Origin: Verrucomicrobiota bacterium JB024 | GTDB lineage: Bacteria > Verrucomicrobiota > Verrucomicrobiia > Opitutales > Cerasicoccaceae | DNA: 64,000 bases | Assembly (NCBI GenBank): GCA_030673825.1 | Contig: JAUTCS010000118.1 | Coordinates: 1 to 64,000 of the forward strand | Direction of reading: 5' to 3' | Shown here: positions 8,376 through 17,453 of the stretch, piece by piece | Layout: each line of letters opens with the position of its first letter | How positions within the stretch are numbered: position 1 is the first letter of the stretch | Notes under the pieces: model-generated | The model's database searches: none | What the model was told of the DNA's origin: nothing | Seen by the model: the letters and a program-made list of their open reading frames with translations, nothing else | Translations under genes and position numbers: made by a program

Positions 8376-9542
8376 ATGTCCTCCCTCCATCGTTTCGACT
8401 GTGCCTGCGCCATCCTTCACGGGGGCGGCTCTCGCTATCAGGTGGGCTCCCTGGCCAAAGAGCTCGGTGGCCGCCGCGCCCTTATCGTGACCGATCCCGG
8501 CGTGGTTGCGTTCGGCTTCGCCGACGAGATCGCGGCCTCGTTGAAGGAGGCGGGTATCGAGTCAGTGGTCTTCTCGGAGGTTCAGCCGGACCCGACCAAG
8601 CAGAACGTCCTCGATGGCTTCGAGGCTTTGAAGCAAAACAACTGCGACCTCGTGGTCGCCCTCGGCGGCGGTTCCCCCATCGACACTGCCAAGGTTATCT
8701 CCGTGCTGCCGACAAACCAGGCCGATATTGCGACCTTCGCAGGCTTACACAAAATCCCCAACGCCGCACTTCCGCTTATTGCGATACCGACCACGGCGGG
8801 TACCGGCAGCGAGCTGACGAAGGTCGCTGTCATCACCGATACCGCCCGCGACGTGAAGATGATGATGCTCAGCGCGCCCTTGCAGCCGCGAGCCGCGATC
8901 CAGGACTTTGAGCTGACCATGACCATGCCCCCGGCCCTCACAGCTGCCGTCGGTGTGGACACCTTTACTCATGGACTTGAAGCCTATGTCTCGCGCAAGG
9001 CCAACGCCATGAGCGACCCGCTGGCCCTCTCCTGCGTCAGCCTGGTGGGTAAGTACCTGCGCCGCGCCTATACCGACCCCGGTGACCGCGAAGCCCGCGA
9101 GGGCATGATGGTGGCCTCTGGTCAGGGTGGCATGGCTTTCTCCAACAGCAGTGTCTGTCTCGTGCACGGGATGAGTCGCCCCATCGGCGCGGTCTTTCAT
9201 GTGCCGCACGGCCTCTCCAACGCGATGCTCTTGCCAGCGGTAACGCGTTTCTCCATCGGGGGAGCGCCACACCGCTATGCCGAGGTCGCCCGGATGCTGA
9301 GGATTGCTGAACAGGATCGGAGTGATGGCTACGCTTGTGACGCGCTCTGTGAGTGGCTCGAGGCCTTGAACTGTGATCTAAATATTATGCGCCTGTCCGA
9401 GTGGCGAAATGCCTCTGCCGAGAAATTCCACCAGTTCAAAGCCAAGATGGCACAGGATGCGCTCGACTCCGGCTCACCCGCCAACAATCCGAGAGTGCCG
9501 ACGACGGAAGAAATCGAAGACCTTTACGAAAAGGTCTGGTAA
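8376..9542 (+). CDS. Iron-containing alcohol dehydrogenase
   Basis: A 388-residue group III alcohol dehydrogenase. The NAD-binding stretch is 'ALGGGSPIDTAK' and the loop 'PTTAGTGSE' is typical. Metal ligands are visible in order: Asp in 'GVDTFTHGLEAYVS', His in 'THGLE', His in 'LVHGMSRPIGA' and His in 'VPHGLSNAML'. Relatives interconvert alcohols with aldehydes or ketones (propanediol, lactaldehyde, 4-hydroxybutyrate or maleylacetate types). It is the fourth gene of the operon that begins at 4714, 22 bp after the semialdehyde dehydrogenase. Confidence 0.92.
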   Translation: MSSLHRFDCACAILHGGGSRYQVGSLAKELGGRRALIVTDPGVVAFGFADEIAASLKEAGIESVVFSEVQPDPTKQNVLDGFEALKQNNCDLVVALGGGSPIDTAKVISVLPTNQADIATFAGLHKIPNAALPLIAIPTTAGTGSELTKVAVITDTARDVKMMMLSAPLQPRAAIQDFELTMTMPPALTAAVGVDTFTHGLEAYVSRKANAMSDPLALSCVSLVGKYLRRAYTDPGDREAREGMMVASGQGGMAFSNSSVCLVHGMSRPIGAVFHVPHGLSNAMLLPAVTRFSIGGAPHRYAEVARMLRIAEQDRSDGYACDALCEWLEALNCDLNIMRLSEWRNASAEKFHQFKAKMAQDALDSGSPANNPRVPTTEEIEDLYEKVW

Positions 9543-9583
9543 CGTTCCGGGCCGTCGGCACAGGCTTCCATGGCGAAACAACC

Positions 9584-10477
9584 ATGAGTGAGAATTACGT
9601 TTCCTTGTCCATCGTTCCGGCATCCGACTTTCACCTCGACGGTGGCGCCATGTTCGGCATTGTGCCGAAGCCCCTGTGGACGAAGACGCATTCCGCGGAC
9701 GCGCTGAATCGTATCCGGCTGACCACGACGAGCCTGCTTTGGCGTCAGCGGGAGCGGTGTGTGCTGGTCGATCCCGGTATCGGCTCAGCCTGGGACGAGA
9801 CTTTTCTCGACCGTTATGGTGTTGCTGTGAAAGACAGTGAGTTCTCTCAGGCACTCGAGTGGGAGGGATTGTCCTATGATACCATTACCGATGTTTTCCT
9901 GACGCATCTGCACTTCGATCATGTGGGCGGTTGTTTTTATCTGGATGAAGGCGGCGAACTCAGACTGCGTTTCCCGAATGCGGTCCATCATGTTTCCAGA
10001 CGTCAATGGAAATGGGCGAACGAACCGAGCGCCAAAGATCAAGGCAGCTACATCAAGGAACATCTGGAATTACTGGCCTCATCGCAGTGCATGCAATTTC
10101 ATGAAGGGGAGTGGTCCCTGATGTCGGGATTCGATGTGTTCGAAGTGGATGGCCATACCCGGGGCCAGCAGCTTTGCCGTATTCGCATGGGAGGCCGGAC
10201 TTGGGTTTATGGCGGAGACTTGTTCGCGTTGGCCGATCATTTGAGGATTCCGTGGGTCATGGGCTATGACATTGAACCACTGAAAACGCTGACCGCAAAA
10301 GAGACGGTGCTGGAGGAGCATCTTTCGGCGGGCGAATGGCTTATCCTCGGTCACGATGTCAACGTTGTGGCGGGACAGGTTAGCCGCGCTGGGCGATATC
10401 CAGAGCTTGTCCATCGGATCACGCCGACAGCTTGTTCCCAACTGTTGGAATCCGGCGTCATTGAAGACGATATCTAG
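9584..10477 (+). CDS. MBL-fold metallo-hydrolase
   Basis: A 297-residue metallo-beta-lactamase-fold hydrolase with the motif 'THLHFDHVGG' (two-metal site), a later His in 'DGHTRGQQ', and Asp/His in 'GGDLFA' and 'LGHDVN'. The N-terminus resembles the AHL-lactonase/quorum-quenching branch. Close relatives open lactones or cleave other esters; in this setting a sugar lactone is a plausible substrate, but this is inference. It lies 41 bp after the alcohol dehydrogenase and probably closes the operon. Confidence 0.88.
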   Translation: MSENYVSLSIVPASDFHLDGGAMFGIVPKPLWTKTHSADALNRIRLTTTSLLWRQRERCVLVDPGIGSAWDETFLDRYGVAVKDSEFSQALEWEGLSYDTITDVFLTHLHFDHVGGCFYLDEGGELRLRFPNAVHHVSRRQWKWANEPSAKDQGSYIKEHLELLASSQCMQFHEGEWSLMSGFDVFEVDGHTRGQQLCRIRMGGRTWVYGGDLFALADHLRIPWVMGYDIEPLKTLTAKETVLEEHLSAGEWLILGHDVNVVAGQVSRAGRYPELVHRITPTACSQLLESGVIEDDI

Positions 10478-10561
10478 CTTTGGAACGGGGGCATTGCGCA
10501 ACAGTTTTCGCCAAGCTTCAATTGCAGTTTGTGAATCGTCGGCCAAAATGAGATACATACA

Positions 10562-11197
10562 ATGCCCCGTTACCCCAAAGGCTTCAGCTTAATAGAACTA
10601 CTGACTGTGATCGCCGTTATCGCTGTTTTGTCCGGCTTGGTGTTAGTTGGTCTGGGTAAGATCCGACAGCGTAGTGACCGTATCGCGACAGCGGCGAGTT
10701 TGCGCTCGGTGGGCGTGGCGATGCAGTGTTACGCCAGCGAGCATGAGGGGCGATTGCCAGGGCCTCTTTATTATTCCCAGGGGGCTCGCTACAAAAAGGG
10801 CGTACCCGGCTCTCTGGGTTATTATCTCTGGAGCTACCTGGGAAGTCCGGCTCCTACGTCTTCATGGCAAGTCTGCGAGGCTATTACCAACCCGGGATAT
10901 CTGAGGAGTCGTCCCTCGGAAACAAGTCCGGTGTATCTTGTCCAGCGGAGCGTCCGGCTCCCCGGGCAGTCGGGTGTTTCGCCCTTTGGCTATCCTGACC
11001 GGGAGGACCCTTTGCGTACGAGCACGTTGACGGAGTTCGACTTGCGTGAGGAGTGGGCCTTGCAGGATTTGGATCAACAAAGTCCCGATGTAGCTACATG
11101 GGATAAAAGTGATTTTGTCAGTGAGCCGATCCATGGAGATGTACGCATGACGCTTTTCTTCGACTGGCATGTCGAGGCGGTTCCTATCGAGGACTGA
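10562..11197 (+). CDS. Prepilin-type pseudopilin
   Basis: A 211-residue protein with a class III prepilin signal: 'GFSLIELLTVIAVIAVLSG', cleaved after the Gly, methylated Phe, Glu at +5 and a hydrophobic helix to about residue 35. The C-terminus holds 'HGDVRMTLFFDWHV', a variant of the H-x9-DG motif with Trp for Gly. Such proteins are probably exported and assembled by type II secretion or type IV pilus machinery. It precedes a secreted polysaccharide lyase-type gene by 70 bp, so the two may be co-transcribed and the pseudopilin may help display or secrete the enzyme. Confidence 0.85.
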   Translation: MPRYPKGFSLIELLTVIAVIAVLSGLVLVGLGKIRQRSDRIATAASLRSVGVAMQCYASEHEGRLPGPLYYSQGARYKKGVPGSLGYYLWSYLGSPAPTSSWQVCEAITNPGYLRSRPSETSPVYLVQRSVRLPGQSGVSPFGYPDREDPLRTSTLTEFDLREEWALQDLDQQSPDVATWDKSDFVSEPIHGDVRMTLFFDWHVEAVPIED

Positions 11198-11267
11198 GTT
11201 TTTTTCTGAATGGAGTGTCCCGTGAATGCCACTACGCAAAAGGCTCCTCTAAATACCCTTTAATCCG

Positions 11268-13913
11268 ATGATAAATAGACGCAGCCATATACTGAAAGCT
11301 TCCCTGTTCGCATCATGCATGGTGGGCGCGTTTGCCCAAAGCATGAACTACCCCATGGCGCAGGTTCGATACACCGCCGCAGACGTTGAGGACGGCGGAG
11401 ATATCCTGGCGATAAGCCAACCGGTGACGAATGTCGCGACGAGTCGCTGGAACACAGTTATAATCCGGTCTCTGGAGGGCATCGCCTATCAGCCGGAGCT
11501 GGTGCTCCGGGGCGAGGCGGTGGTGAGTGCGGATACGCGTCCCACTCATCTGGGTCTCCTGCTGGTCTGCGAGGGCGGGGAAGAGGGGTTCGCTCGGGTT
11601 CCGGTCGAGGCCGACGGGACGGTGGCTTTCGAGATGCCTGCCTCTGCGTTCGTGCCCGGGTCGAACTCGGCAAACGGTGCCCCGCTTTCGTCGGCGAGCG
11701 CCATCTGCGAGATTCGTATCTACGCAAGTTTCTCCACTGCTGTGACGTCCACTTTCTCACTAGAATCATTTACCATGAAGTACGACAACGATTGGAGTCC
11801 CCTCGACGCGTCCAAGCGCAGGCACGCGCATCTGCTGGAGGGCGATATGAAAATCCCGGCGCAGTGGACGAATGTGCATCCGCGCCTCTATGCCAGTGCC
11901 GATGAGTTGGATGAGACCGCCGCGCGTTATCAAGCGGACCCTACGCTTTTCAGTGCGGTTTTACCCGCAGTTAACGGACCGGAGATGACCGGAGAGATTG
12001 TTCCCTTCGACGAAGGCGTGACCGCGCAGCGTAACGCCATCGCTTTGGCCAAGCTGGCCGTGGCTTATCGCGTGACCGGTGATGAGATTTATCTTAATCG
12101 TATCCGTGAATGGATACCAACCATGCAGAGCTACGAGCCGCCCGCCATGGGTTCGATCGGGGATTCCGTCGGATTGACGGCGGGGCATATTCTCCTGGGA
12201 TGCTCCATCGCCTACGATGCCCTGGCCGGACAGGGAGACCTCGAATTGGAGCAGGTGTTGCTGGATGTGATCCTCAAACAGGGACAGCGGACGTTTGAGG
12301 ATATCGTTTCCTTGCCAAGCTTCCCCTATGAACAGAATCACCTGATCATTCCGGTGTGTGGACTGGCCGTGGCCTCAATGACGGTGGCTGACAGCCACCC
12401 CGAGACGGAAGAGTGGGGCGTGCTGACCGCGAACATGATGAGCCGTACCCTCGATGCCATCGCCCATGACGGATGGTTCTTTGAAGGTATGTGGTACTGG
12501 AACTATACCATGCAGTTTCCCGTCGCCTATGCCGTGACCAGAGAGCGGATAATGGGGGATTGTGTTCTCGACGCGCCGTGCTTTGAGGAAGCGCCTGCCT
12601 ACCTCGCGCATATGACGCTTCCCGATCCACGTTTTGTTTTCGACTTTGCCGACTGGGGGCCGCGGGTGGAACCGGATGGAGTCGGCTTTCAGAAAGGTTA
12701 CGACTGGCCCTGGCATACACTGCCTACCCGAGTGAAAAAGTTTATCCCGTTGCTCTTGCTGAAAGAAGACCCTGCCAATGCGTTCCTGAGCGACTACATC
12801 GCCTGGACCTCTTCGGGTGACGGAGCCATGACGGGAATTCACACCATCGACGCTGTGTTCGAGATGCTTTCGCCGTCGCCGGCTTACGGTGACAAGACAC
12901 GTATGGACCGGACGTACCCGGATTATCCGCCCTATCATTATTTCCCGGATATGGAGGTCGTGCACTGGCGCAATAACTGGGAAGATGCTGATGCCACCGC
13001 TCTGGCATTCAAGTCAGGCCCTCCGGCGGGGCATCACTTCGGCGAGTTGCTGGATGAGAATCCGGACTGGAAGCCCAGCCTGGGCCATGCGCATCCCGAT
13101 GCCGGTTCGTTTATCCTGTTTGGACAGGGCGTGTTTCTCGCAAACGATGCCGGGTATACCGGAGCCAAGGAGACGGCCAACCACAATTCGATTCTCGTCG
13201 ATGGTGTTGGCCAGCACAAGGCCGGGACACCTTGGAAGACGTTCGAGGGTAAGCCTTACGCGGAGTATGACCAGATCCGCATGGAAAATGTCTGGATGGA
13301 GCCGGGCGTAATCGCGGCGACCGCTGTCTATGAAGCGGCTTACGACGACGCCATGGAGCTTGAGGCGATGCGTCGTCATCTTATTCTGGTTGACGGACGC
13401 TTTCTCGTTATCCTGGACGAGTTGTCTTCCGCTCTGCCGCACGAGTACGAGTGGCGCTGGCATTCCGATCAACCGACGCAAGTCTTTGAGGACGATCGCT
13501 ATGTCATGACCAATGGAAGTGGCCAAGTGGTGATCAAATCGCTGAACGAGGTTGTGCAGGTGCAAGTGGCTCCAACGATTGTCGAAACCAGCCTCTTTGA
13601 CGCCAATCTCAGTCGCCCCCAGCAGCGCGGGTATCACCTGGCGCTGACATCCCCACGGCAGCAGGACTTTGAGTTCTTGACCGTGGCCTGCGTTCAAGCG
13701 TCTTCGGAGCAACCGGAAGCCTTTCAGGTCCTTGAGCACACGGACCGGATGGTCAAGATGACCGACGGTGAAAAGGTATGCACGGTCTGGTTTGCGGGTG
13801 CGGAGGGGCAGACTGATGCCTTTGCCTATCAGCTCTGTGATAGCACGGGGCAGGTGGAGGCGTCCGGCTCATCAGGACAGATGCTCCCGACCACCAGCCC
13901 GACCTCCCACTAA
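11268..13913 (+). CDS. Secreted heparinase II/III (alginate lyase) family protein
   Basis: An 881-residue protein with an N-terminal signal peptide (hydrophobic stretch ending 'GAFAQS' near residue 25) and a beta-rich, carbohydrate-binding-like region to about residue 180. An alpha/alpha-toroid lyase domain follows (about 200-500), then a heparinase II/III-type beta-sandwich ('HAHPDAGSFILFGQGVFLAN' and 'NHNSILVDGVGQ'). The family cleaves uronic-acid polysaccharides by beta-elimination; the exact polymer is unknown. Tyr/His residues typical of the toroid are seen in 'YEQNHLI' and 'GMWYWNYTM'. It is likely periplasmic or extracellular and lies beside a pseudopilin gene. Confidence 0.85.
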   Translation: MINRRSHILKASLFASCMVGAFAQSMNYPMAQVRYTAADVEDGGDILAISQPVTNVATSRWNTVIIRSLEGIAYQPELVLRGEAVVSADTRPTHLGLLLVCEGGEEGFARVPVEADGTVAFEMPASAFVPGSNSANGAPLSSASAICEIRIYASFSTAVTSTFSLESFTMKYDNDWSPLDASKRRHAHLLEGDMKIPAQWTNVHPRLYASADELDETAARYQADPTLFSAVLPAVNGPEMTGEIVPFDEGVTAQRNAIALAKLAVAYRVTGDEIYLNRIREWIPTMQSYEPPAMGSIGDSVGLTAGHILLGCSIAYDALAGQGDLELEQVLLDVILKQGQRTFEDIVSLPSFPYEQNHLIIPVCGLAVASMTVADSHPETEEWGVLTANMMSRTLDAIAHDGWFFEGMWYWNYTMQFPVAYAVTRERIMGDCVLDAPCFEEAPAYLAHMTLPDPRFVFDFADWGPRVEPDGVGFQKGYDWPWHTLPTRVKKFIPLLLLKEDPANAFLSDYIAWTSSGDGAMTGIHTIDAVFEMLSPSPAYGDKTRMDRTYPDYPPYHYFPDMEVVHWRNNWEDADATALAFKSGPPAGHHFGELLDENPDWKPSLGHAHPDAGSFILFGQGVFLANDAGYTGAKETANHNSILVDGVGQHKAGTPWKTFEGKPYAEYDQIRMENVWMEPGVIAATAVYEAAYDDAMELEAMRRHLILVDGRFLVILDELSSALPHEYEWRWHSDQPTQVFEDDRYVMTNGSGQVVIKSLNEVVQVQVAPTIVETSLFDANLSRPQQRGYHLALTSPRQQDFEFLTVACVQASSEQPEAFQVLEHTDRMVKMTDGEKVCTVWFAGAEGQTDAFAYQLCDSTGQVEASGSSGQMLPTTSPTSH

Positions 13914-14384
13914 GTGCAGTCGGAACGGCCAGGCCGTCAGTGAAGAATATCCAAGGCATTCTTCTCGGGTCGTGTTGCTTTGCTCCTTTGGGTTCAACGA
14001 TCGACGGAGGCAGGGTATCTGCGCGCGGTAGTATTTGCGCACTGCCTTGCGTGCATTTGGCAGTAACAGTTCGGGTCCTGTATGCTCGCGGTATGTGCGA
14101 CGCCAACGCGTTGGTGTGGTAGATAACTCCTGGAGACTCCAATGCCTGCGCCCGAATGTGTACCGGTCACGCCTATACACTTTGAACGTAAGCCCGCCTG
14201 AGCATATGCGATGTGTGGTTGTTACGTTCCGCGTTGGAGGAATGATGCCTCACTGGCAAAGACTCTTGGGGCGAACCTGACGGGAAGTGCGACGGAAGGG
14301 CTGCTTGTCGGCCTATAAGACTTATCTATGGGCGAGGGTAATACCCTTCCGGCCATTCATCGCTAAGCTTGGTATGCAGCGTCC
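13914..14384. other. Intergenic gap between convergent genes, nothing recognised
   Basis: This 471-base stretch separates the lyase gene from the symporter gene, which point toward each other. No terminator with a clear U-tract, no RNA gene and no recognisable protein is seen. A small palindrome, GGGTAATACCC, lies near 14337. Confidence 0.45.
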
Positions 14385-16160
14385 TCAGGCGGCTGCCATC
14401 TGGTTGCGGAGTCTTTTTGCCTTGAGGTAGAGGAGGCCACCGACGGACAGCATGAGCGCAGCACAGAAAGCGATGGCAAGGCGGCCGGGGAGGGGATTGG
14501 GGACGATCAGGACGCTGCCGATTACAGCCCCGTAGAGCAGGCACAGACAGCCGACCAGACGGGCCTGTTGCTCGGTGTTGTCGCCCCCGATTTCTTTCTC
14601 AAAATCCACCGGAGTTTTCAGCCGCCGGGTGAATTCGTCCAACTGGGCTGTATATGCCTGGTTGTTTGACCGTTTCCGGTAGAAGAAGGTGGTGGCCAGA
14701 AAGTAGAAGCTGGTGAGGGGGATGGTTATGATGTTGGTAAAGGTGAACTTGTTGGAGACCAGATACGCATAGGTGCTCTCGTTGATCCATGGGGTCAGGG
14801 CGGCTCTGGCGGTTTCAGTCGGTAGGATATCGTAGATGAGTACGGTCGTCAAAATACCGAAGATGACCGAGCTCCAGCCGGACCACGCCGGGGTGCGCCT
14901 GGCCAGGATGCCCATGAAGAGCACAACGGTCAGCGGGGCCTGGACGTAGGCGTTTAGGTAAAGGTAGGCGTCAAACAGCGATACACGGCCGCGACACACG
15001 AGCAGGATGGCCAGCAGCATCATGACGACACCGGAAAGCACCGTGCAGAATTGGCCGGCACGGAGCAGTTCATGTTCGCTGGCATTCGGCCTGAAAAGGG
15101 GTTGGTAGAAATTCTTCACCAAAAAGCCGGCGTTGATGTTCAACCCGGCGTCCACGGACGAAAGCGTGGCGGCAAACAGTGCGGCGACCATTAATCCGAG
15201 CATCCCGCTGGGGAGCACTTCCACGCACACAGCGATGTAGGAGGCCTCCGCGGGCAGATTGAAATTGGAATATTTCTCCGCCAGGTCCGGCACGATAATG
15301 AGTGCGCCAATGGCCGGGATGAACCAGAAGACAGGCAGAACCAGATAGCCAATCAGCGGGATAAAGGCCGACTTGCGGGCGTGCTTGTCGTCCTTGGCCA
15401 TGATGTATTTGGCCGCCCCGAAGGCGATGCTGTTCTTCTGGTAGATGCCCCAGATCAGGGCGGTCGTGACATAGAGCCAGTCGTACTTGATGGAGCCGAG
15501 GGGCTTGAAGAACTCCCAATGGCTGCTGGGGATTTGCGAGATAAACGAAGAAAATCCTCCGACATGATGAATCGTCAACCCGGCTACGCCGATGCTGCAC
15601 CCGATGAGCATGAGCGTCTGCACGAACTCGCCAGCGCTCACAGCCCACTTTCCCCCGACGGTGGCCAGAATGATAATCGTGCAGCTGGCCACCACAATAA
15701 TCGGAACCTGGCTGATCCCAAACACACTGGAGAGCAGGATCGACAGTGCGACCAGCCAGACCGCCCCGCCGACATAAGAGGTGACGATTTGCAGCCAGGT
15801 GAACAACTGCTCGTTACCCCTCCCGAAGCGCATGCGAACGGCATCCATGGCCGTGATCAGGCGCAGTCGTCGAAAGCGGGACGAGAACCAGAGGACGGAG
15901 ATGACAAAGCCGGCAATGTCGATGAGGGGGATGCTGAAAAACAGGATGCCGTAGGTGTAAGCCATGCTGGCCGCTCCGGTAAATGTCCAAGCGCTAAAGT
16001 TTGTTACCAGGGCGCTCGCCCCGAGTAGCCACCAGTTCATTTTTCGGCCCCCGGCGAAAAAATCGTTACCACCCTTGTTGAGCTTTTTGAAAATAAAACC
16101 AATGGATGCCATGAACGCGAAATAGAACACAATCATGGCGTAGTCGTAGATCGTCAGCAT
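14385..16160 (-). CDS. Sodium:solute symporter (SSS) family transporter
   Basis: A 591-residue inner-membrane protein with about 13-14 hydrophobic segments and the SSS pattern ('DYAMIVFYFAFMASIG', 'FFAGGRKMNWWLLGASALVTNFSAWTF' region, 'GLMVAALFAATLSSVDAGLN'). Members of this family take up sugars, sialic acid, amino acids or vitamins with Na+. I start it at the ATG at 16160: a longer frame begins with GTG at 16223, but an intrinsic terminator of the upstream gene ends exactly there. It follows a PEP-CTERM gene on the same strand and probably imports a breakdown product made by the neighbouring enzymes. Confidence 0.88.
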   Translation of the reverse strand: MLTIYDYAMIVFYFAFMASIGFIFKKLNKGGNDFFAGGRKMNWWLLGASALVTNFSAWTFTGAASMAYTYGILFFSIPLIDIAGFVISVLWFSSRFRRLRLITAMDAVRMRFGRGNEQLFTWLQIVTSYVGGAVWLVALSILLSSVFGISQVPIIVVASCTIIILATVGGKWAVSAGEFVQTLMLIGCSIGVAGLTIHHVGGFSSFISQIPSSHWEFFKPLGSIKYDWLYVTTALIWGIYQKNSIAFGAAKYIMAKDDKHARKSAFIPLIGYLVLPVFWFIPAIGALIIVPDLAEKYSNFNLPAEASYIAVCVEVLPSGMLGLMVAALFAATLSSVDAGLNINAGFLVKNFYQPLFRPNASEHELLRAGQFCTVLSGVVMMLLAILLVCRGRVSLFDAYLYLNAYVQAPLTVVLFMGILARRTPAWSGWSSVIFGILTTVLIYDILPTETARAALTPWINESTYAYLVSNKFTFTNIITIPLTSFYFLATTFFYRKRSNNQAYTAQLDEFTRRLKTPVDFEKEIGGDNTEQQARLVGCLCLLYGAVIGSVLIVPNPLPGRLAIAFCAALMLSVGGLLYLKAKRLRNQMAAA

Positions 16161-16223
16161 AGGGATATCGGTTGCGTTGGTGGCTAAACTGTTGAGGACC
16201 TGACTGGTCCGATTTTTTGGCAC

Positions 16224-16255
16224 AAAAAAGCCCTGCCACCTTTTCGAGGTGGGGC
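16224..16255 (-). terminator. Intrinsic terminator after the PEP-CTERM gene
   Basis: On the minus strand a GC-rich hairpin is formed by GCCC/GGGC and CACCT/AGGTG with a three-base bulge and a CGAAA-type loop, followed by a run of six T. It lies between the PEP-CTERM gene and the symporter ATG. Confidence 0.7.
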
Positions 16256-16377
16256 AAAGGAGGTCTCCGGCTACCTGAGGCTGAGGGGGGGGGAGCTGCG
16301 GAACTCTTTACGGTGTCAGTTACCGCGCGGTGAGGACGGGAGCAGGGACCAGTAGGAGAATTCCCGCCTTTCTCGCG

Positions 16378-17223
16378 TTAGTCTTTCTTTGAGCGTTGAT
16401 TGCGCACCATCGCCACGACTGCGGAGAGCCCGATGAGCCAGAGCGCGGCCTGCTCTGGTTCAGGTATCTGGTGGCTGATATCCGCTCCCTCGAAGAGGTA
16501 AACATCGTCGAGATACGCCTCGCGCGATAAGCCCGAATAGTCCGTGGAGAAGCGGAAGGTCGTCATGTCGATGCCTCCTTCGGTGTAGACCGTGGAGCCG
16601 GATACTACCGCGATGTTATTTCCCATCAGGACACCGTCGATCCAGATGTCGAAGGTCAATGAGGCGACACTGTCGGAGCCATCATTGTAGGAAACCGCCG
16701 AGTTGGAGGTGTTCACCACCATGTCCACGCGGTGCAGGGTGTCCTGACTATATGCAGCGGTGAAGGTATTATCCAGGTCGCTGAGTACACCACCGTTGAA
16801 GGTGGCCTGAAAGGCATAGTTAGCAGTAGTGTTACTGCTTTCCCCGAAAGTCAGTCTGAACTTGGTGCCGTTTACGGCGCTGGACTCATAGTAAAAAAAG
16901 CTCAAGGTCGCGACCTGGAAGTTCATGCCTGTGGCATCCATGCGGGTCATGCCTGTGTTCGTCGTGTCCCGGACCTGGAGGATTTTATTGCTGGTTCCCT
17001 GGCCGAAACTGTCCGCAGGGCTGAGGGGAGAGCCGTCGTCCAGCACCACGTTCAGCGTGGCATTCGTAGCGGTCGTGATGGAACTCCATTTGGGGCCGGT
17101 CAGGGGTGAGTCCGCTGTGTAGGATTCGAAATTGTCTGAAAAAAGAATGGTCTGCGCGTGGGAAATTGTGGCGGCTGCGACCATCGTCAATAGTAGGCTG
17201 GGGTAATACGTGAGTTTGTTCAT
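16378..17223 (-). CDS. PEP-CTERM sorting domain protein
   Basis: A 281-residue exported protein. It has a signal peptide ('LLLTMVAAATISHAQ'), a beta-rich body of about 220 residues resembling a jelly-roll/LamG-like fold, and the tripartite tail 'IPEPEQAALWLIGLSAVVAMVRNQRSKKD'-type: a PEP motif, a transmembrane helix and a basic end. Such tails are processed by an exosortase, and the proteins are thought to go to the cell surface or exopolysaccharide. No exosortase gene is in this window. A terminator follows it, separating it from the symporter gene. Confidence 0.88.
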   Translation of the reverse strand: MNKLTYYPSLLLTMVAAATISHAQTILFSDNFESYTADSPLTGPKWSSITTATNATLNVVLDDGSPLSPADSFGQGTSNKILQVRDTTNTGMTRMDATGMNFQVATLSFFYYESSAVNGTKFRLTFGESSNTTANYAFQATFNGGVLSDLDNTFTAAYSQDTLHRVDMVVNTSNSAVSYNDGSDSVASLTFDIWIDGVLMGNNIAVVSGSTVYTEGGIDMTTFRFSTDYSGLSREAYLDDVYLFEGADISHQIPEPEQAALWLIGLSAVVAMVRNQRSKKD

Positions 17224-17397
17224 AGAAGACCAGTAAATACCCGGCCAGCATGGGGCACAAACTTCGGCTTACGAAAACAGTTGCGTCAGTTGCATACCCT
17301 GCCTGTTGGAGCCCGATTCGGACTACCTAACCGCGCAGCCCGCGATTACGACTCAGCTCCGGACGACTCGGCAAGCCATGTAAGCTTAACGTGGAAA

Positions 17398-17416
17398 CAC
17401 GCCTGTTGCAGGCGTG
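17398..17416 (-). terminator. Hairpin after the MFS gene, possible terminator
   Basis: CACGCCTG and CAGGCGTG form an 8-bp stem with a 3-base loop. On the minus strand it is followed by TTTCC, a short U-tract. It lies about 40 bp beyond the MFS stop. Confidence 0.45.
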
Positions 17417-17453
17417 CGTCTTAATCCAGTTTGCTAATGCGTTTGCGAGTCGC

